Part shown: piece by piece, positions 53,440-63,080 of the stretch
Layout: every line of letters starts with the position of its first letter
Position numbering within the stretch: position 1 is the stretch's first letter
The notes under the pieces: model-generated
Told to the model about the DNA's origin: nothing
Database searches by the model: none
Seen by the model: the letters and a program-made list of their open reading frames with translations, nothing else
Source: Asanoa hainanensis
GTDB taxonomy: Bacteria > Actinomycetota > Actinomycetes > Mycobacteriales > Micromonosporaceae
Direction of reading: 5' to 3'
Assembly: GCF_900188485.1 (NCBI RefSeq)
Contig: NZ_FZPH01000003.1
Location: 620,001 to 684,000, forward strand
DNA: 64,000 nt
Translations under genes and position numbers: made by a program

Positions 53440-54438
53440 ATGGAAATCGCCTGGTACGCGGCCCTGGGGCTGGTCTTCGCCGGCTACCTGGTGCTCGGCG
53501 GCCTGGACTACGGCGTCGGCCTGCTGCTGTCCGGCGTCCGCGACGACGCCCGGCGGCGGACCGCGCTCACCGCGGTCGGCCCGTTCTTCCTCGGCAACGA
53601 GGTCTGGCTGGTCGCGGCCCTCGGCATCCTGTTCGGCGCCTTCCCCCGGCTGGAGGGCGAGCTGCTGTCCGGCTACTACCCGGCCGTGGTCGCGGCCCTG
53701 GTCGGCGTCCTGCTGGTGACCGTCGGCGTGCAGGTGCGCGGCCGCCCGGCCGACCCGGCGGCCCGGGCCCGGTGGGACCGGGTCGTGGTGGCCGGCAGCA
53801 CGCTGGCGGCGCTGGGCTGGGGTGCGCTGCTCGGCGGGCTGCTCCAGGGCCTGCCGCTGGACGCGGACGGACACGTCGCCGGCATCGGCCATCTGGCCAC
53901 CCCGTTCGTCGCCGCGACCGCGATCACACTGGTGACCCTCGTCGCACTGCAGGGCGCCACCTTCCTGTCGCTGCGGATGCCGGCGGGGCAGGCACCGGAC
54001 CGGGCGGGGCTCGTCCGGCGGCTCGTGCCCGTCGCGCTCGGCGCCGTCGGGCTGGCCACCCTGCTCGGCTCGCTCTCGGCGGAGGTGCGGGCGGCGGTGC
54101 ACCCGCGCGTGCTCGTACCCCTGCTGCTGATGGTCTTTGCCCTGCTCGCGGCCCGTCTCCTGGCCGAGCGCAAGGCTGGCTGGGCGTTCGTCGCGAGCTC
54201 GGTGGCCCTGGTGGCGCCGGTCCTGCTGGTCGGTCTGGGCCGCTACCCGGCCGCCCTGGTGTCGACGGTCGACCCCGCAGCGACGCTGACAGTGGCCGAA
54301 GCGGCGGCCGCACCTGCGACGTTGCGGCTGCTCGCCTGGGTGGCGGTGCCGTTCGTTCCGGTGCTTATAGGCTTCCAGGCGATGTCCTGGTGGGTTTTCC
54401 GCGGGCGGATCGACGGCAAGGCCCCGGTCTACTGGTGA
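53440..54438 (+). CDS. cydB: Cytochrome bd ubiquinol oxidase subunit II
   Basis: A 332-residue membrane subunit with about eight or nine spans, the partner of CydA. GGLDYGVGLLL near residue 25 and GPFFLGNEVWLVAALGILFGAFPRLE are family hallmarks, as is the final FQAMSWWVFRGRIDG. It starts 10 bp after cydA with GGGGAAGA upstream and overlaps cydD by 4 nt (GTGA). Confidence 0.95.
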   Translation: MEIAWYAALGLVFAGYLVLGGLDYGVGLLLSGVRDDARRRTALTAVGPFFLGNEVWLVAALGILFGAFPRLEGELLSGYYPAVVAALVGVLLVTVGVQVRGRPADPAARARWDRVVVAGSTLAALGWGALLGGLLQGLPLDADGHVAGIGHLATPFVAATAITLVTLVALQGATFLSLRMPAGQAPDRAGLVRRLVPVALGAVGLATLLGSLSAEVRAAVHPRVLVPLLLMVFALLAARLLAERKAGWAFVASSVALVAPVLLVGLGRYPAALVSTVDPAATLTVAEAAAAPATLRLLAWVAVPFVPVLIGFQAMSWWVFRGRIDGKAPVYW

Positions 54439-56126
54439 GCCGCCGCCGACCTTTCGACCCGCGACTGTTGCGTCGGGTGCCTGCCACCCGGCGCCACTTC
54501 GTCGTGCTCGGATTGTGCGGCGTGGCTACCGCGGTCGTCGTCGTGCTCCAGGCCACCGCGCTGGCGGCGGTGCTCGCCGCGGGCGCCGGTGGCCGGCTCG
54601 ACCGCACCGCCCTCGGCCTCTTCGTCGGCCTGGTCGCCGCCCGCGCCGTTCTCGCCTGGGCGCAGGGCGCGGTCACCGCCTGGAGCGCCGCCGCCGTCAA
54701 GCAGGCGCTGCGGGTCGAACTGCTCGGTTCGGTGACCCGGCGCGACCCGGCCTGGCTCGCCGGCCAGCGCGGTGGCTCGCTGGCGACCCTGGCCGGCCGC
54801 GGCCTCGACGGTCTGGACGCCTACTTCACCGGTTACCTCCCCCAGCTCGTACTCGGCGTCACGATCCCCATCGCCGTCCTCGCCCGGCTGGTGTTCGCCG
54901 ACTGGACGTCGGCCTTGATCGTCGCGGTGACCATCCCGCTGATCCCGATCTTCGGCGCCCTGGTCGGCTGGCAGGCGCAGGTCGCCACCGAGCGGCAGTG
55001 GCGGCGGCTGTCCCGACTTGGCGGCCACTTCCTCGACATGCTCAGCGGGCTGCCCACGCTGCGCGCCTTCGGCCGGGCCCAGGCGCAGGTCGACGTCGTG
55101 CGGCGGATGGCGGACGCCCACCGGGCGGCGACCATGCGGACGCTGCGCATCGCGTTCCTGTCGGCCCTGGTGCTGGAGCTGGTGGCGACGATCTCGGTCG
55201 CCCTGGTCGCGGTGCCGGTGGGGCTGCGGCTGCTGTCCGGCGGGCTGACCCTGCAGGTCGCGCTGCTCGTGCTCCTGCTGACCCCCGAGGCGTACCTGCC
55301 GCTGCGCGCCGCCGGCAGCAAGTTCCACGCCAGCCTCGAAGGGCTCACCGCCCTCGACGACGCGCTCTCCGCGCTGCCGGACGAGCCGGCGCCGGGCGAG
55401 CCGGCGCCGTCGGTGGGCACGGCGGTGGTGCGGCCCGGGCCGATCGTGCTGTCCGGCGTGACGGTCGAGTACGAGCGGACGACCGCCCTGCGCGACGTCA
55501 CCCTGACCATCCAACCGGGCGAGCGGGTCGCGATCGTCGGCCCGTCCGGCGCCGGCAAGAGCACGCTGCTCGGGCTGCTGCTCGGCTTCGTGCGCCCGAC
55601 CGCCGGCCAGGTGCTGGTGTCCGGCGTCGACCTGGCCACCGCGGACCTCGACGCCTGGCGCCGCACGGTCGCCTGGGTGCCACAGCGCGCCCACCTGTTC
55701 GCCGGCACCGTGGCCGACAACGTCCGGCTCGGCGCGCCGGCCGACGCCGACCTCGCCCGGGCCGCCGCCGCCGCGGCCCTCGACGAGGTGGTCGACGCGC
55801 TGCCCGAGGGCTGGCAGACCATGCTGGGCGAGCGGGGGTACGGGCTGTCCAGCGGCCAACGGCAGCGGATCGCGCTGGCCCGGGCGTTCCTGCGGGACCA
55901 GGCCGCGCTGGTGCTCCTCGACGAGCCGACCGCGCGGCTGGACGCCGCGTCCGAGGCGGCCGTGGTCGACGCGACGATCAGCCTCCTCGAGGGGCGCACC
56001 GGCGTCTTCGTCGCGCACCGGCCGGCGCTGCTGGCGGCCGCCGACCGCGTGCTGCGGGTCGAGGACGGCGTGGTGACCGAGATCTTGCGCCCGGCGCCCG
56101 CGCTGCCGACCGGGGTCGGTGGTTGA
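54435..56126 (+). CDS. cydD: ABC transporter CydD (cytochrome bd assembly)
   Basis: A 563-residue fused membrane-ATPase subunit. The six-span domain (about 15-310) is followed by ATPase motifs GPSGAGKSTLL, LSSGQRQRIALARAF and LVLLDEPTARLD. CydD and CydC form a heterodimeric exporter of reducing thiols (cysteine/glutathione in E. coli) or haem-linked cargo, needed to assemble cytochrome bd. The GTG at 54435 overlaps the cydB stop; the much longer frame reaching back to 53772 is a shadow inside cydB. Confidence 0.93.
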   Translation: MSRRRPFDPRLLRRVPATRRHFVVLGLCGVATAVVVVLQATALAAVLAAGAGGRLDRTALGLFVGLVAARAVLAWAQGAVTAWSAAAVKQALRVELLGSVTRRDPAWLAGQRGGSLATLAGRGLDGLDAYFTGYLPQLVLGVTIPIAVLARLVFADWTSALIVAVTIPLIPIFGALVGWQAQVATERQWRRLSRLGGHFLDMLSGLPTLRAFGRAQAQVDVVRRMADAHRAATMRTLRIAFLSALVLELVATISVALVAVPVGLRLLSGGLTLQVALLVLLLTPEAYLPLRAAGSKFHASLEGLTALDDALSALPDEPAPGEPAPSVGTAVVRPGPIVLSGVTVEYERTTALRDVTLTIQPGERVAIVGPSGAGKSTLLGLLLGFVRPTAGQVLVSGVDLATADLDAWRRTVAWVPQRAHLFAGTVADNVRLGAPADADLARAAAAAALDEVVDALPEGWQTMLGERGYGLSSGQRQRIALARAFLRDQAALVLLDEPTARLDAASEAAVVDATISLLEGRTGVFVAHRPALLAAADRVLRVEDGVVTEILRPAPALPTGVGG

Positions 56127-57804
56127 CGTGACCGCCGCCGAACGCGTCGTCCTCCGGATCGCCCGGCCGTGGCTGAGCCGGCTGGTCGGTGCCGGCCTGC
56201 TGGCCGCGGGCACCGAGCTGGCCGGGCTCGCGCTGATGGCCACCGCCACCTGGCTGCTGATCACGGCCGCGGGCCAACCGCCGGTCGCCGCGCTGACGGT
56301 GGCGATCGTGGCGGTCCGGACGCTGGCGATCGCGCGCGGCGCGCTGCGCTACACCGAGCGGCTGGCGGGCCACGACGCGGTCCTGCGGATCATCACCGAG
56401 GTCCGGGCCCGGATCTTCGCCACCCTCTCGACCCGCCCGGCCCGGGCCACCGACCGCTCCGGCGACGCGCTGAGCCGACTGGTGTCCGATGTGGACGCGG
56501 TGCAGGACCTGCTGCTCCGGGTGCTCGTGCCGGGTGCCGCCGCCGGCCTGGTCGCGGTGCTGGCGGTGCTCGGCGCCGGGCTGCTCAGCCCGCTGGCCGC
56601 CCTGCCGCTCGCCGCCGGGCTGCTGCTGGCCGGCGTGGTCCTGCCGTGGCTCGCGTCGGCGCTGACCCGGCGCACGGCCGCCGAGGTGGCGCCGCTGCGC
56701 GGCGCGCTGGCCGTCGACGCGGTGGACCTGACCGCCGGCGCGGCCGACCTGGCGGCGTTCGGCGCCACCGAGGCCGCGCTGGCCAGGGCCGCGGGGCGCG
56801 CCGCCGAACTGGCCCGGCTGGAGCGCCGCCTGGCGCTGATCGGTTGGGCGGTCGACGGCGCCGGAGTGCTGCTCGCCGGCGCCACCTCGGCCGCCGTGGT
56901 GCTCACCGCCCTGCACGCCGGCACCTCCGGCACGCTGGTCGGCGTGCTCGCCGTCGGCACCATCGCCGCCGTCGAGTCGGCCCTGGCGCTGGTCGGAGCC
57001 GCCCGCCAGCGGACCCAGCTCGGCACCGCCCTGTCCCGGGTCTCCGCGCTGCTCACCGATCCGCCCCCGGCGCCCGTCGCCGGAGCGGCCGCCGGCACGC
57101 CCGGCCTCGACGCCGTCTCGGTCACCTACCGGGCCGGCGCGGAGCCCGCGCTGCGCGACGTCACACTGCGGCTGCCGGCCGGGCGGCGGGTGGCCGTCGT
57201 CGGGCCGAGCGGCGCGGGCAAGAGCACGCTGCTGGCCGTCCTGGCCGGTGCGGTCCGGCCCGACCGCGGCACGGTTGTGGGCGCGGGCGACCCGCACCGG
57301 GTGGGCGGGCTGTTCGCGGACGCGCACGTGTTCCACGCCCCGGTGCGCGACAACCTGCTGCTCGCCCGTCCCGACGCGACCGACGAGGACCTCGCCGCGG
57401 CGACCTCCGCCGCCGGCTTCCTCGACTGGGTGCGCGACCAACCGGCCGGCTGGGAGACAGAGGTCGGCGAGGACGGCGGCCAGCTCTCCGGCGGCCAGCG
57501 GCAACGGCTCGCGCTGGCCCGGGCGCTGCTGCTGCGGCCCGAGGTGCTGGTGCTCGACGAGCCGACCGAGGGGCTCGACCCGGGCGCCGCCGACGCGGTG
57601 CTCGCCGCCGTGGTGGCCGCCACCCCCGGCGCGATCGTGCTCGTCACCCACCGGTTGAGCGGTCTCGACGACTTCGACGAGATCCTCGTGCTGGACGCGG
57701 GTCGCGTGGTGCAACGCGGCCGCCACGCGGACCTGGTCGCCCGGCCGGGCTGGTACCGGGACCAGTGGTCGACCCAACAGGGCTACCTCGCCGTCGCGAC
57801 TTAG
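56119..57804 (+). CDS. cydC: ABC transporter CydC (cytochrome bd assembly)
   Basis: A 561-residue partner of CydD. The membrane domain (about 10-315) is followed by an ATPase domain with GPSGAGKSTLLAVLAG, LSGGQRQRLALARALL and VLVLDEPTEGLD. The ATPase domain is somewhat short between Walker A and the Q-loop (GAGDPHRVGGLFADAHVF). The GTG at 56119 overlaps the cydD stop by 8 nt; GTG at 56128 is an alternative start. The last gene of the operon, followed by a hairpin. Confidence 0.92.
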   Translation: MVDVTAAERVVLRIARPWLSRLVGAGLLAAGTELAGLALMATATWLLITAAGQPPVAALTVAIVAVRTLAIARGALRYTERLAGHDAVLRIITEVRARIFATLSTRPARATDRSGDALSRLVSDVDAVQDLLLRVLVPGAAAGLVAVLAVLGAGLLSPLAALPLAAGLLLAGVVLPWLASALTRRTAAEVAPLRGALAVDAVDLTAGAADLAAFGATEAALARAAGRAAELARLERRLALIGWAVDGAGVLLAGATSAAVVLTALHAGTSGTLVGVLAVGTIAAVESALALVGAARQRTQLGTALSRVSALLTDPPPAPVAGAAAGTPGLDAVSVTYRAGAEPALRDVTLRLPAGRRVAVVGPSGAGKSTLLAVLAGAVRPDRGTVVGAGDPHRVGGLFADAHVFHAPVRDNLLLARPDATDEDLAAATSAAGFLDWVRDQPAGWETEVGEDGGQLSGGQRQRLALARALLLRPEVLVLDEPTEGLDPGAADAVLAAVVAATPGAIVLVTHRLSGLDDFDEILVLDAGRVVQRGRHADLVARPGWYRDQWSTQQGYLAVAT

Positions 57805-57808
57805 GGGC

Positions 57809-57825
57809 AACCACCGGAGGTGGTT
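57809..57825 (+). terminator. Hairpin after cydC
   Basis: AACCACC-GGA-GGTGGTT, a perfect 7-bp stem 4 nt past the cydC stop, without a T-run. It may separate the cyd operon from the next gene. Confidence 0.4.
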
Positions 57826-57853
57826 CGGGGCGGTGCGGTGCGAGGGTGGTGCC

Positions 57854-58525
57854 ATGCGCTCCGGCTCCGCCAGCCTCGTCGACGAGCACCTCCAGCGGCT
57901 CGACCGCGCCCTGTCCGGGCCGCGCGGGCTCAAGCGGCGGATGCTGGCCGAGGCCCGCGACGGGCTGGACGACGCGGTGCACGACCTGCGCGCGGCCGGG
58001 CAGCCGGCGGCCAGCGCGCAACGCCAGGCGATCGCCGAGTTCGGCGCTGTCGACGAGGTGGCGCCCGCGTTCCAGGCCGAGCTCGCCGCCTCGGCCGCCC
58101 GGGTGTTCGGACTGCGGGTCATCGCCGTGTTCGCCGTGTCGGCCTTCTGCAGCGACCTGATGTGGCAGGGCGCGCCCTGGTCGGGCCCGCGACCGCCGGC
58201 GGCCTACCTGCTGCTGTCCGACAGCGTCGACTGGCTCGCGCGGGTCGCGGTCGGCGTCGCCCTGCTCGGCAGCCTCGCGCTGTGGTCGGCGACCCGCCGG
58301 GGCCGCGTGGTGCCGGCCCGCCTGCTGCGCGGTGCGCTGGGCGGCCTGGTCGCGGTGCTCACCCTGCTCGGCGCCGGCGCGCTGGCGTTGTTCGGCTGGT
58401 CCGCGGAGATGTGGACCGGCGCGCTCACCTGGCCACCGATGATCGTCGGCGGCGCCGCGATGGCGATCGCGGCCACCTGGATCGGCCGCTCGGCCGCGAC
58501 CGGCCTGCGCGCGGCGCGAATTTAG
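57854..58525 (+). CDS. Permease-prefix-domain membrane protein
   Basis: A 223-residue protein. The N-terminal helical permease-prefix domain (about 1-85: SLVDEHLQRLDRALSGPRGLKRRMLAEARDGLDDAV, RQAIAEFGAVDEVAPAFQAELA) precedes four membrane segments. Such proteins are regularly paired with PadR regulators and probably take part in membrane stress or transport control. The ATG at 57854 is preferred over GTG/ATG options a few codons upstream. It ends tail-to-tail with the PadR gene. Confidence 0.8.
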   Translation: MRSGSASLVDEHLQRLDRALSGPRGLKRRMLAEARDGLDDAVHDLRAAGQPAASAQRQAIAEFGAVDEVAPAFQAELAASAARVFGLRVIAVFAVSAFCSDLMWQGAPWSGPRPPAAYLLLSDSVDWLARVAVGVALLGSLALWSATRRGRVVPARLLRGALGGLVAVLTLLGAGALALFGWSAEMWTGALTWPPMIVGGAAMAIAATWIGRSAATGLRAARI

Positions 58526-58851
58526 ACTGGCTCGGCGCCGCCGAGGAAGCGGCCGACGGTCGAGCTGAACTCGGTCCAGCTGGCCCGCTCACCGGCCAGC
58601 GCGCCGCGACCCGAGGCGGTCAGCTCGTACGTGCGACGCTCCCGACCGTTGACCGTGCTCCAGGTGCTGTCGACGAAACCGGCGCGCTCCAGCCTGCGCA
58701 GCGCCGGATAGACCGTGCCGGTGGGCAGGTTGAGCGAACCGCCGCTGCGGGCCTTGAGCGCCTCGATGACGGCGTAGCCGTGCAAGGGACCGCCCTCGAG
58801 CACCGAGAGCAGGAGCGCGTCGAGGTGGCCGTGCAGGGCCTGCGCCTTCAT
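58522..58851 (-). CDS. PadR family transcriptional regulator (short)
   Basis: A 109-residue single-domain PadR winged helix: HGHLDALLLSVLEGGPLHGYAVIEALKARSGGSLNLPTGTVYPALRRLERAGFVDS, then a TYELTASGRGAL wing and one dimerisation helix. Short PadR proteins of this kind pair with permease-prefix proteins like the convergent neighbour, with which it overlaps by 4 nt at the stops. The start is the ATG at 58851. Confidence 0.9.
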   Translation of the reverse strand: MKAQALHGHLDALLLSVLEGGPLHGYAVIEALKARSGGSLNLPTGTVYPALRRLERAGFVDSTWSTVNGRERRTYELTASGRGALAGERASWTEFSSTVGRFLGGAEPV

Positions 58852-58995
58852 AGGTAGAAAGCCTACTCGTTAGGGCGCCGCCACGCCACGATCGCCACCC
58901 GGGGTGCGGGCGCCGGAGCGGACGGGAGCACACTAAGGTGTTCGTGCGCGAAGTCACCAACGCACGCCCGAAACACACCACTCCCGGAGGTCAGC

Positions 58996-60069
58996 GTGGC
59001 GCGCCAGTCCAACCGGTCCAAGGCCAAGCCGCCGTCCCAGGACGAGCCAGCGGCCGAGGTCGAGGAGACCACGGCCGGTGACGCGCCCGAGGCGCCCGAG
59101 CCCGCTGCGACCGACGAGCCGGTCGAGGCCGTCGACGAGCCGGTGGAGGCAAACGAGGCCGACGACACCGACGAAACCGATGACGATGTCGACCCCGCCG
59201 ACCAGCGCACGTTCTGGGACGAGCTGCGGATCGACCCCATCGAGATCGCGCTGCCCTCGGGCACCGGCTTCACGCTGCGCGCCTACCGGCTGTCCAACGA
59301 GCTGACGCCGACCGACACCTCCGACCGCGAAGACGACGATCCCTTCGCGGCGCGGGCCCGACAGGACGAAGAGGACGAGGACGCCGACCTCTTCACCGAC
59401 GAGGAGCTCGCCGAGCAGGCCGAAGCGGCCGGCCGGGAGGAGCGCCGCAAGGCCCGCTCCGGCGACGCCGACGAGGACGACGACGAAGCCGAGGACACGG
59501 CCGACGAAGCCGAGGAAGAGACCGCCGAGGCCGACACCGAGGACGAGGCGGCCGAGGAGGAAGAGGAAGAAGAGGAGGAGGCCGAAGAGGTCCCCGTCTT
59601 CCTCACCCACCGCGGCAAGCTCCTGCTGTTCCGCAGCGCCGAAGGCCTGGTCAGCTTCATCCGCTCGGGCGCACCGCACGACCTCGCCCAGGTCGACAGT
59701 TGGGCGACCCTGGCCGAGCGGGTCGAGCCGGTCAACATCGCCCCGCTCGACGAGGACTCCTACGAGCTCGACCTCGTGGTGGAGAACCTGCGTGGCGGCC
59801 ACGACAGCTGGGACCCGCCGCTCATCATCGAGGCCGGCGAGGTCGCACGCGATCTGTCGTACGCGTTGCGCCTGCCCTCCGTACTCGACATGCTGTCACC
59901 TGGCAACAGCCTCGACGACCTCGACGAAGCACTACGTGGCGTGGTCAACGGCGGAATCAGCGGCTTCATGGCACGCCGACGACTCCGGAAAATCGGGGCA
60001 CAAACGGCAAGTTTGGGCTGGCGCACGATTATCGGCAAGATCTCTGCCGCTGTGGACTGGCGCGACTGA
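58996..60069 (+). CDS. Acidic conserved protein of unknown function
   Basis: A 357-residue protein. Residues about 15-70 and 110-205 are extremely acidic (long Glu/Asp runs, including nine Glu in a row) and surely disordered. Between and after them lie folded parts: DQRTFWDELRIDPIEIALPSGTGFTLRAYRL (about 68-100) and a C-terminal region (about 205-357) starting VPVFLTHRGKLLLFRSAEGLVSFIR. Homologues occur in actinomycetes, sometimes loosely labelled as primosomal, without evidence I can see here. The GTG at 58996 follows GGAGGT. It is 62 bp upstream of the chimeric IS110-like gene, in the same direction. Confidence 0.7.
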   Translation: MARQSNRSKAKPPSQDEPAAEVEETTAGDAPEAPEPAATDEPVEAVDEPVEANEADDTDETDDDVDPADQRTFWDELRIDPIEIALPSGTGFTLRAYRLSNELTPTDTSDREDDDPFAARARQDEEDEDADLFTDEELAEQAEAAGREERRKARSGDADEDDDEAEDTADEAEEETAEADTEDEAAEEEEEEEEEAEEVPVFLTHRGKLLLFRSAEGLVSFIRSGAPHDLAQVDSWATLAERVEPVNIAPLDEDSYELDLVVENLRGGHDSWDPPLIIEAGEVARDLSYALRLPSVLDMLSPGNSLDDLDEALRGVVNGGISGFMARRRLRKIGAQTASLGWRTIIGKISAAVDWRD

Positions 60070-60131
60070 CCCCTAAACAGGGAACATCAGTCCTTGGCAC
60101 ACGCGATGTGCCCGGGGAGGAGGACGACAAC

Positions 60132-62972
60132 GTGGCGCTCGTGCGGGTGTACTGCGGTCTCGCATCGGCGGAATCGACGGGTCGGCCGGCGGGTGCCGGC
60201 ACCGGCCTGACGGCTGCTGTTGTCGACGACGCCGGGCGGTTGCTCGACGTCTGCGAGATCACCGACGACCCGGCGGGTTACGCCGAGCTTGGCGCTCTGC
60301 TCGCCGAGCGGGCCAACGGCCCAGGCTCCGCCGCGATCGCCGCCGACAGTGACGACCACGAGGTGACCTCGCTGCTCAGCGCGGCCGGTCGCCCCTTGGC
60401 CATCGCCGACGACGACGCGGTCGACGACTTCGCCGAGCGGTTCGCCGACGACGAGTCGATAGAGGAGATGGAGTCCCCCGCGGCCGAGCGTCGCGCGGTC
60501 GGGCTGGCCCGCGCGCTGCAGGCGGGTGCCATCTTCGCCGTCGGTCTCCCGGTGTCCCGTGACCTCGTTCCCTACCGGCCCATCCTGGCCGCGCACTCCG
60601 CGCTCGCCGGCGGCCGGCACTCCGCCGCGGCGACGCTGCGTGAGGTGCTCCGCGAGCTTTACCCCGCGGCCCTGCGTGCCTACTCCGACCCGGCCGAGCC
60701 GCTGACCCTCGCGGTGCTCGACGCGTTGCCCGAGCCCGGCATGGTCTCCGGCACCGCCGCCCGCGGTCGTGACCTGCCGCCGGCCGCCGAGGCGGTCGCC
60801 AAGCGGCTGACCGCCGAGGGGGTCGGCGACGCGGCCGCCGTCACCGAGGCGATCACCGCCCTGCGGGTCGCCATCGCCGAGACGCCGCGCCGCGGCACCG
60901 TCAACAAGAGCCTCGCCAGCGCCTCGGCCGACGCCGTCCGACAGGCGGTGGCCGCGGTGCGTTCGTGTGACGAGGGCTGCGCGGCGCTGGTCGCCACGCT
61001 GGCCGCCCGCACGACCCCCCTCGCCGCCGTGCCGCGCCGTCCGATGCGCCGCGCCGCCGCGAGCGAGCCGGCCGAGCCGGCCGCCGCCGCGACACCGGCC
61101 GGGCTGCACGCGCTGCCGTTGCCGCTGCCCGAGCGTGGCACCGGCCGTCGGCATCGCCCGGAGCCGGCCACCGCGACCACCACGCCGCGCGCGCTGACCA
61201 CCCCGCCGGTCGCTCCCGCCCCCGTGGCGCCGCCGCCGACCGCACCGACGCCGCTGTCCACGACGGCCTCCGTGCCGTTCGCCGAGCCGGCGCAGCCGGC
61301 CGAGCCCCAGCGGGCCGCCAGCCCGTCGCGCCCGCCGAACGCACCGCGCCACCCCGCCACGCCGCGCACCGCGAGCCGTTCCGGCGACCGCACACCGACC
61401 CGCGGCGCCACCCGTTCGGCGGAGCCGCCCGCGGCCGCGCTCGACGCGCCCACACCAGCCGGTGGCACCCCGATGCCCTCGCGCAACCCCGGCCACGCCT
61501 GGTCGACCGGTTTCGACGGCACCAGCCTCTACCAGCCGACCGGCGAAACTCCGCACCTGCCGGAGCCGCCGACCCCGGCCACCCTGCAGCCGCCGGCACC
61601 CATGCCGGCCGCGCCGTCGTCCCCGGCCGCGCCGCGCCGCCGCGGCGCGCAGCCGGCCGCATCCGACGACCTGCCGGCCGCTCCGCTGTCACCGGCGGCG
61701 TCGCGCTTCCCGAGCGCGCCGCGCCTGCCGGGCACGCCGCACCTGCCGGAGACCCACCAGCCCCCGGCTCCGCACCTGCCGCCCGCGCCGCACCTGCCGG
61801 CCGCGCCCATGTCGCCGACGGCGACCCGGGTGCCGCTACCCGGTCGCCCGGTCTCGGCCGGCCCGGTCAACAAGCCGATCTCGTCGCCGCCACCGCCACC
61901 CGGCATGACGCCGATCCCGGCGCAGCGGCCGACCGTGCCGCCGGCCGAGGCCGGCGAGCCGTTCCGGGCGACGCTGACCAACGCGGCCATCAACTCGGCG
62001 CGCGCCGAGCGCAAGCGGCCCACCGTGATCCCGCCGCGGGCCAACGGCCGCCCGGCCGCCACGCCGCCTCCCCCGCCCGAGCCGCCGGTCACCGGGTTCC
62101 AGGCCACCGACCTGAGCGTTCCGGTGCCCGCACCGCGTCCTGAGCCGGGCGCGCGGGCCAACTGGCCGCTCGTCGACAACACCGCGGACGAGCGGGCCAA
62201 CGGTTTCCCGGATCTCAACGACCTGCCGCCGAGCGAGCTCGACCGGCCCACCTACTCGTCCATCGGTGACGACGGACGGGTGCCGCCGCCGTGGCTGGCC
62301 GACGACATGCCGCCGGAGCCGCCGATCCTGCGGCTGGTCGAGCCGCCGCCGCTGGCCGACCGCGCGCTGCGTGACGACGGCCCGCGTGAGAACCGGTCGC
62401 GCGGTCGCGACGACCGGCGCAACCGCGACGACTACGCCGCCCGCTACGAGACGCCTCCGCTGCGCCTCGTGGAGACCCCGATGGACACCGGGAGCCACCC
62501 ACAGCTCCCCGTCGGCATCAGCGCACCGCCGGTCTCCGACGACGACGGCGACGAAGGCCTGCTGATCTTCGCGGCGGCCCGGTCCGCCTGGTTCACCGGT
62601 CACCCCGACGAGAGTGAAGACCTCGCCTGGGCGTCGGTCGCCGACACCGGCTGGCGTGCGGCCGAGAAGGCCTCCTCGCCGTCCATCGGCCTCGAGACGC
62701 AGTCCGGTCTACCCAAGCGGGTCCCGCAGGCCAACCTGGTGCCCGGCTCGCCGTTGCGCGACGAGCGGCCACTGAGGATCGTGCGGGACGCCGCGAGCAT
62801 AGCGGCGCACACCACCGGCTACTTCCGTGGCTGGCGCCGTGGCCAGGAGATCGGCGGCTACGCGGTCGGCGGTCGCCCGGGTCGCGAGGCGGCCGGTGGC
62901 TGGGACTTCAGCCGTGACCACGGTGGACGCGACGAAAGCCAGGAATACGAGTACCGGTCGGCACGTTCGTGA
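60132..62972 (+). CDS. Chimeric protein: degenerate IS110-transposase-like head, Pro-rich middle, Cvn-type tail
   Basis: A 946-residue protein. Residues about 1-300 follow the layout of an IS110 N-terminal DEDD domain (VRVYCGLASAEST, TAAVVDDAGRLLDVCEITDDPAGYAELGALLAER, ALRVAI) but the catalytic acidic positions look lost. Residues about 310-790 are a Pro/Ala-rich disordered tract. The last 120 residues (RSAWFTGHP, GLPKRVPQANLVPG, GYFRGWRRGQE) resemble C-terminal tails of actinobacterial sensor kinases of the CvnA type. The GTG at 60132 has GGGAGGAGG upstream. No terminal repeats surround it, so it is a fixed gene, not an active element. Confidence 0.65.
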   Translation: MALVRVYCGLASAESTGRPAGAGTGLTAAVVDDAGRLLDVCEITDDPAGYAELGALLAERANGPGSAAIAADSDDHEVTSLLSAAGRPLAIADDDAVDDFAERFADDESIEEMESPAAERRAVGLARALQAGAIFAVGLPVSRDLVPYRPILAAHSALAGGRHSAAATLREVLRELYPAALRAYSDPAEPLTLAVLDALPEPGMVSGTAARGRDLPPAAEAVAKRLTAEGVGDAAAVTEAITALRVAIAETPRRGTVNKSLASASADAVRQAVAAVRSCDEGCAALVATLAARTTPLAAVPRRPMRRAAASEPAEPAAAATPAGLHALPLPLPERGTGRRHRPEPATATTTPRALTTPPVAPAPVAPPPTAPTPLSTTASVPFAEPAQPAEPQRAASPSRPPNAPRHPATPRTASRSGDRTPTRGATRSAEPPAAALDAPTPAGGTPMPSRNPGHAWSTGFDGTSLYQPTGETPHLPEPPTPATLQPPAPMPAAPSSPAAPRRRGAQPAASDDLPAAPLSPAASRFPSAPRLPGTPHLPETHQPPAPHLPPAPHLPAAPMSPTATRVPLPGRPVSAGPVNKPISSPPPPPGMTPIPAQRPTVPPAEAGEPFRATLTNAAINSARAERKRPTVIPPRANGRPAATPPPPPEPPVTGFQATDLSVPVPAPRPEPGARANWPLVDNTADERANGFPDLNDLPPSELDRPTYSSIGDDGRVPPPWLADDMPPEPPILRLVEPPPLADRALRDDGPRENRSRGRDDRRNRDDYAARYETPPLRLVETPMDTGSHPQLPVGISAPPVSDDDGDEGLLIFAAARSAWFTGHPDESEDLAWASVADTGWRAAEKASSPSIGLETQSGLPKRVPQANLVPGSPLRDERPLRIVRDAASIAAHTTGYFRGWRRGQEIGGYAVGGRPGREAAGGWDFSRDHGGRDESQEYEYRSARS

Positions 62973-63080
62973 CCTCCCGACAGGGACGACTGTGATTTGA
63001 CTGCGGGCCTGCCGGCCCGGGAGCATACCCGCGTGGTATCTGGCGACGGGCGTCGCCGGTCTGTTGAAAGGCGGCACCAG

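Noticed and set aside
60132-62972. Active insertion sequence
   Set aside because: No terminal or target repeats, catalytic residues appear lost, and the protein has long unrelated extensions.
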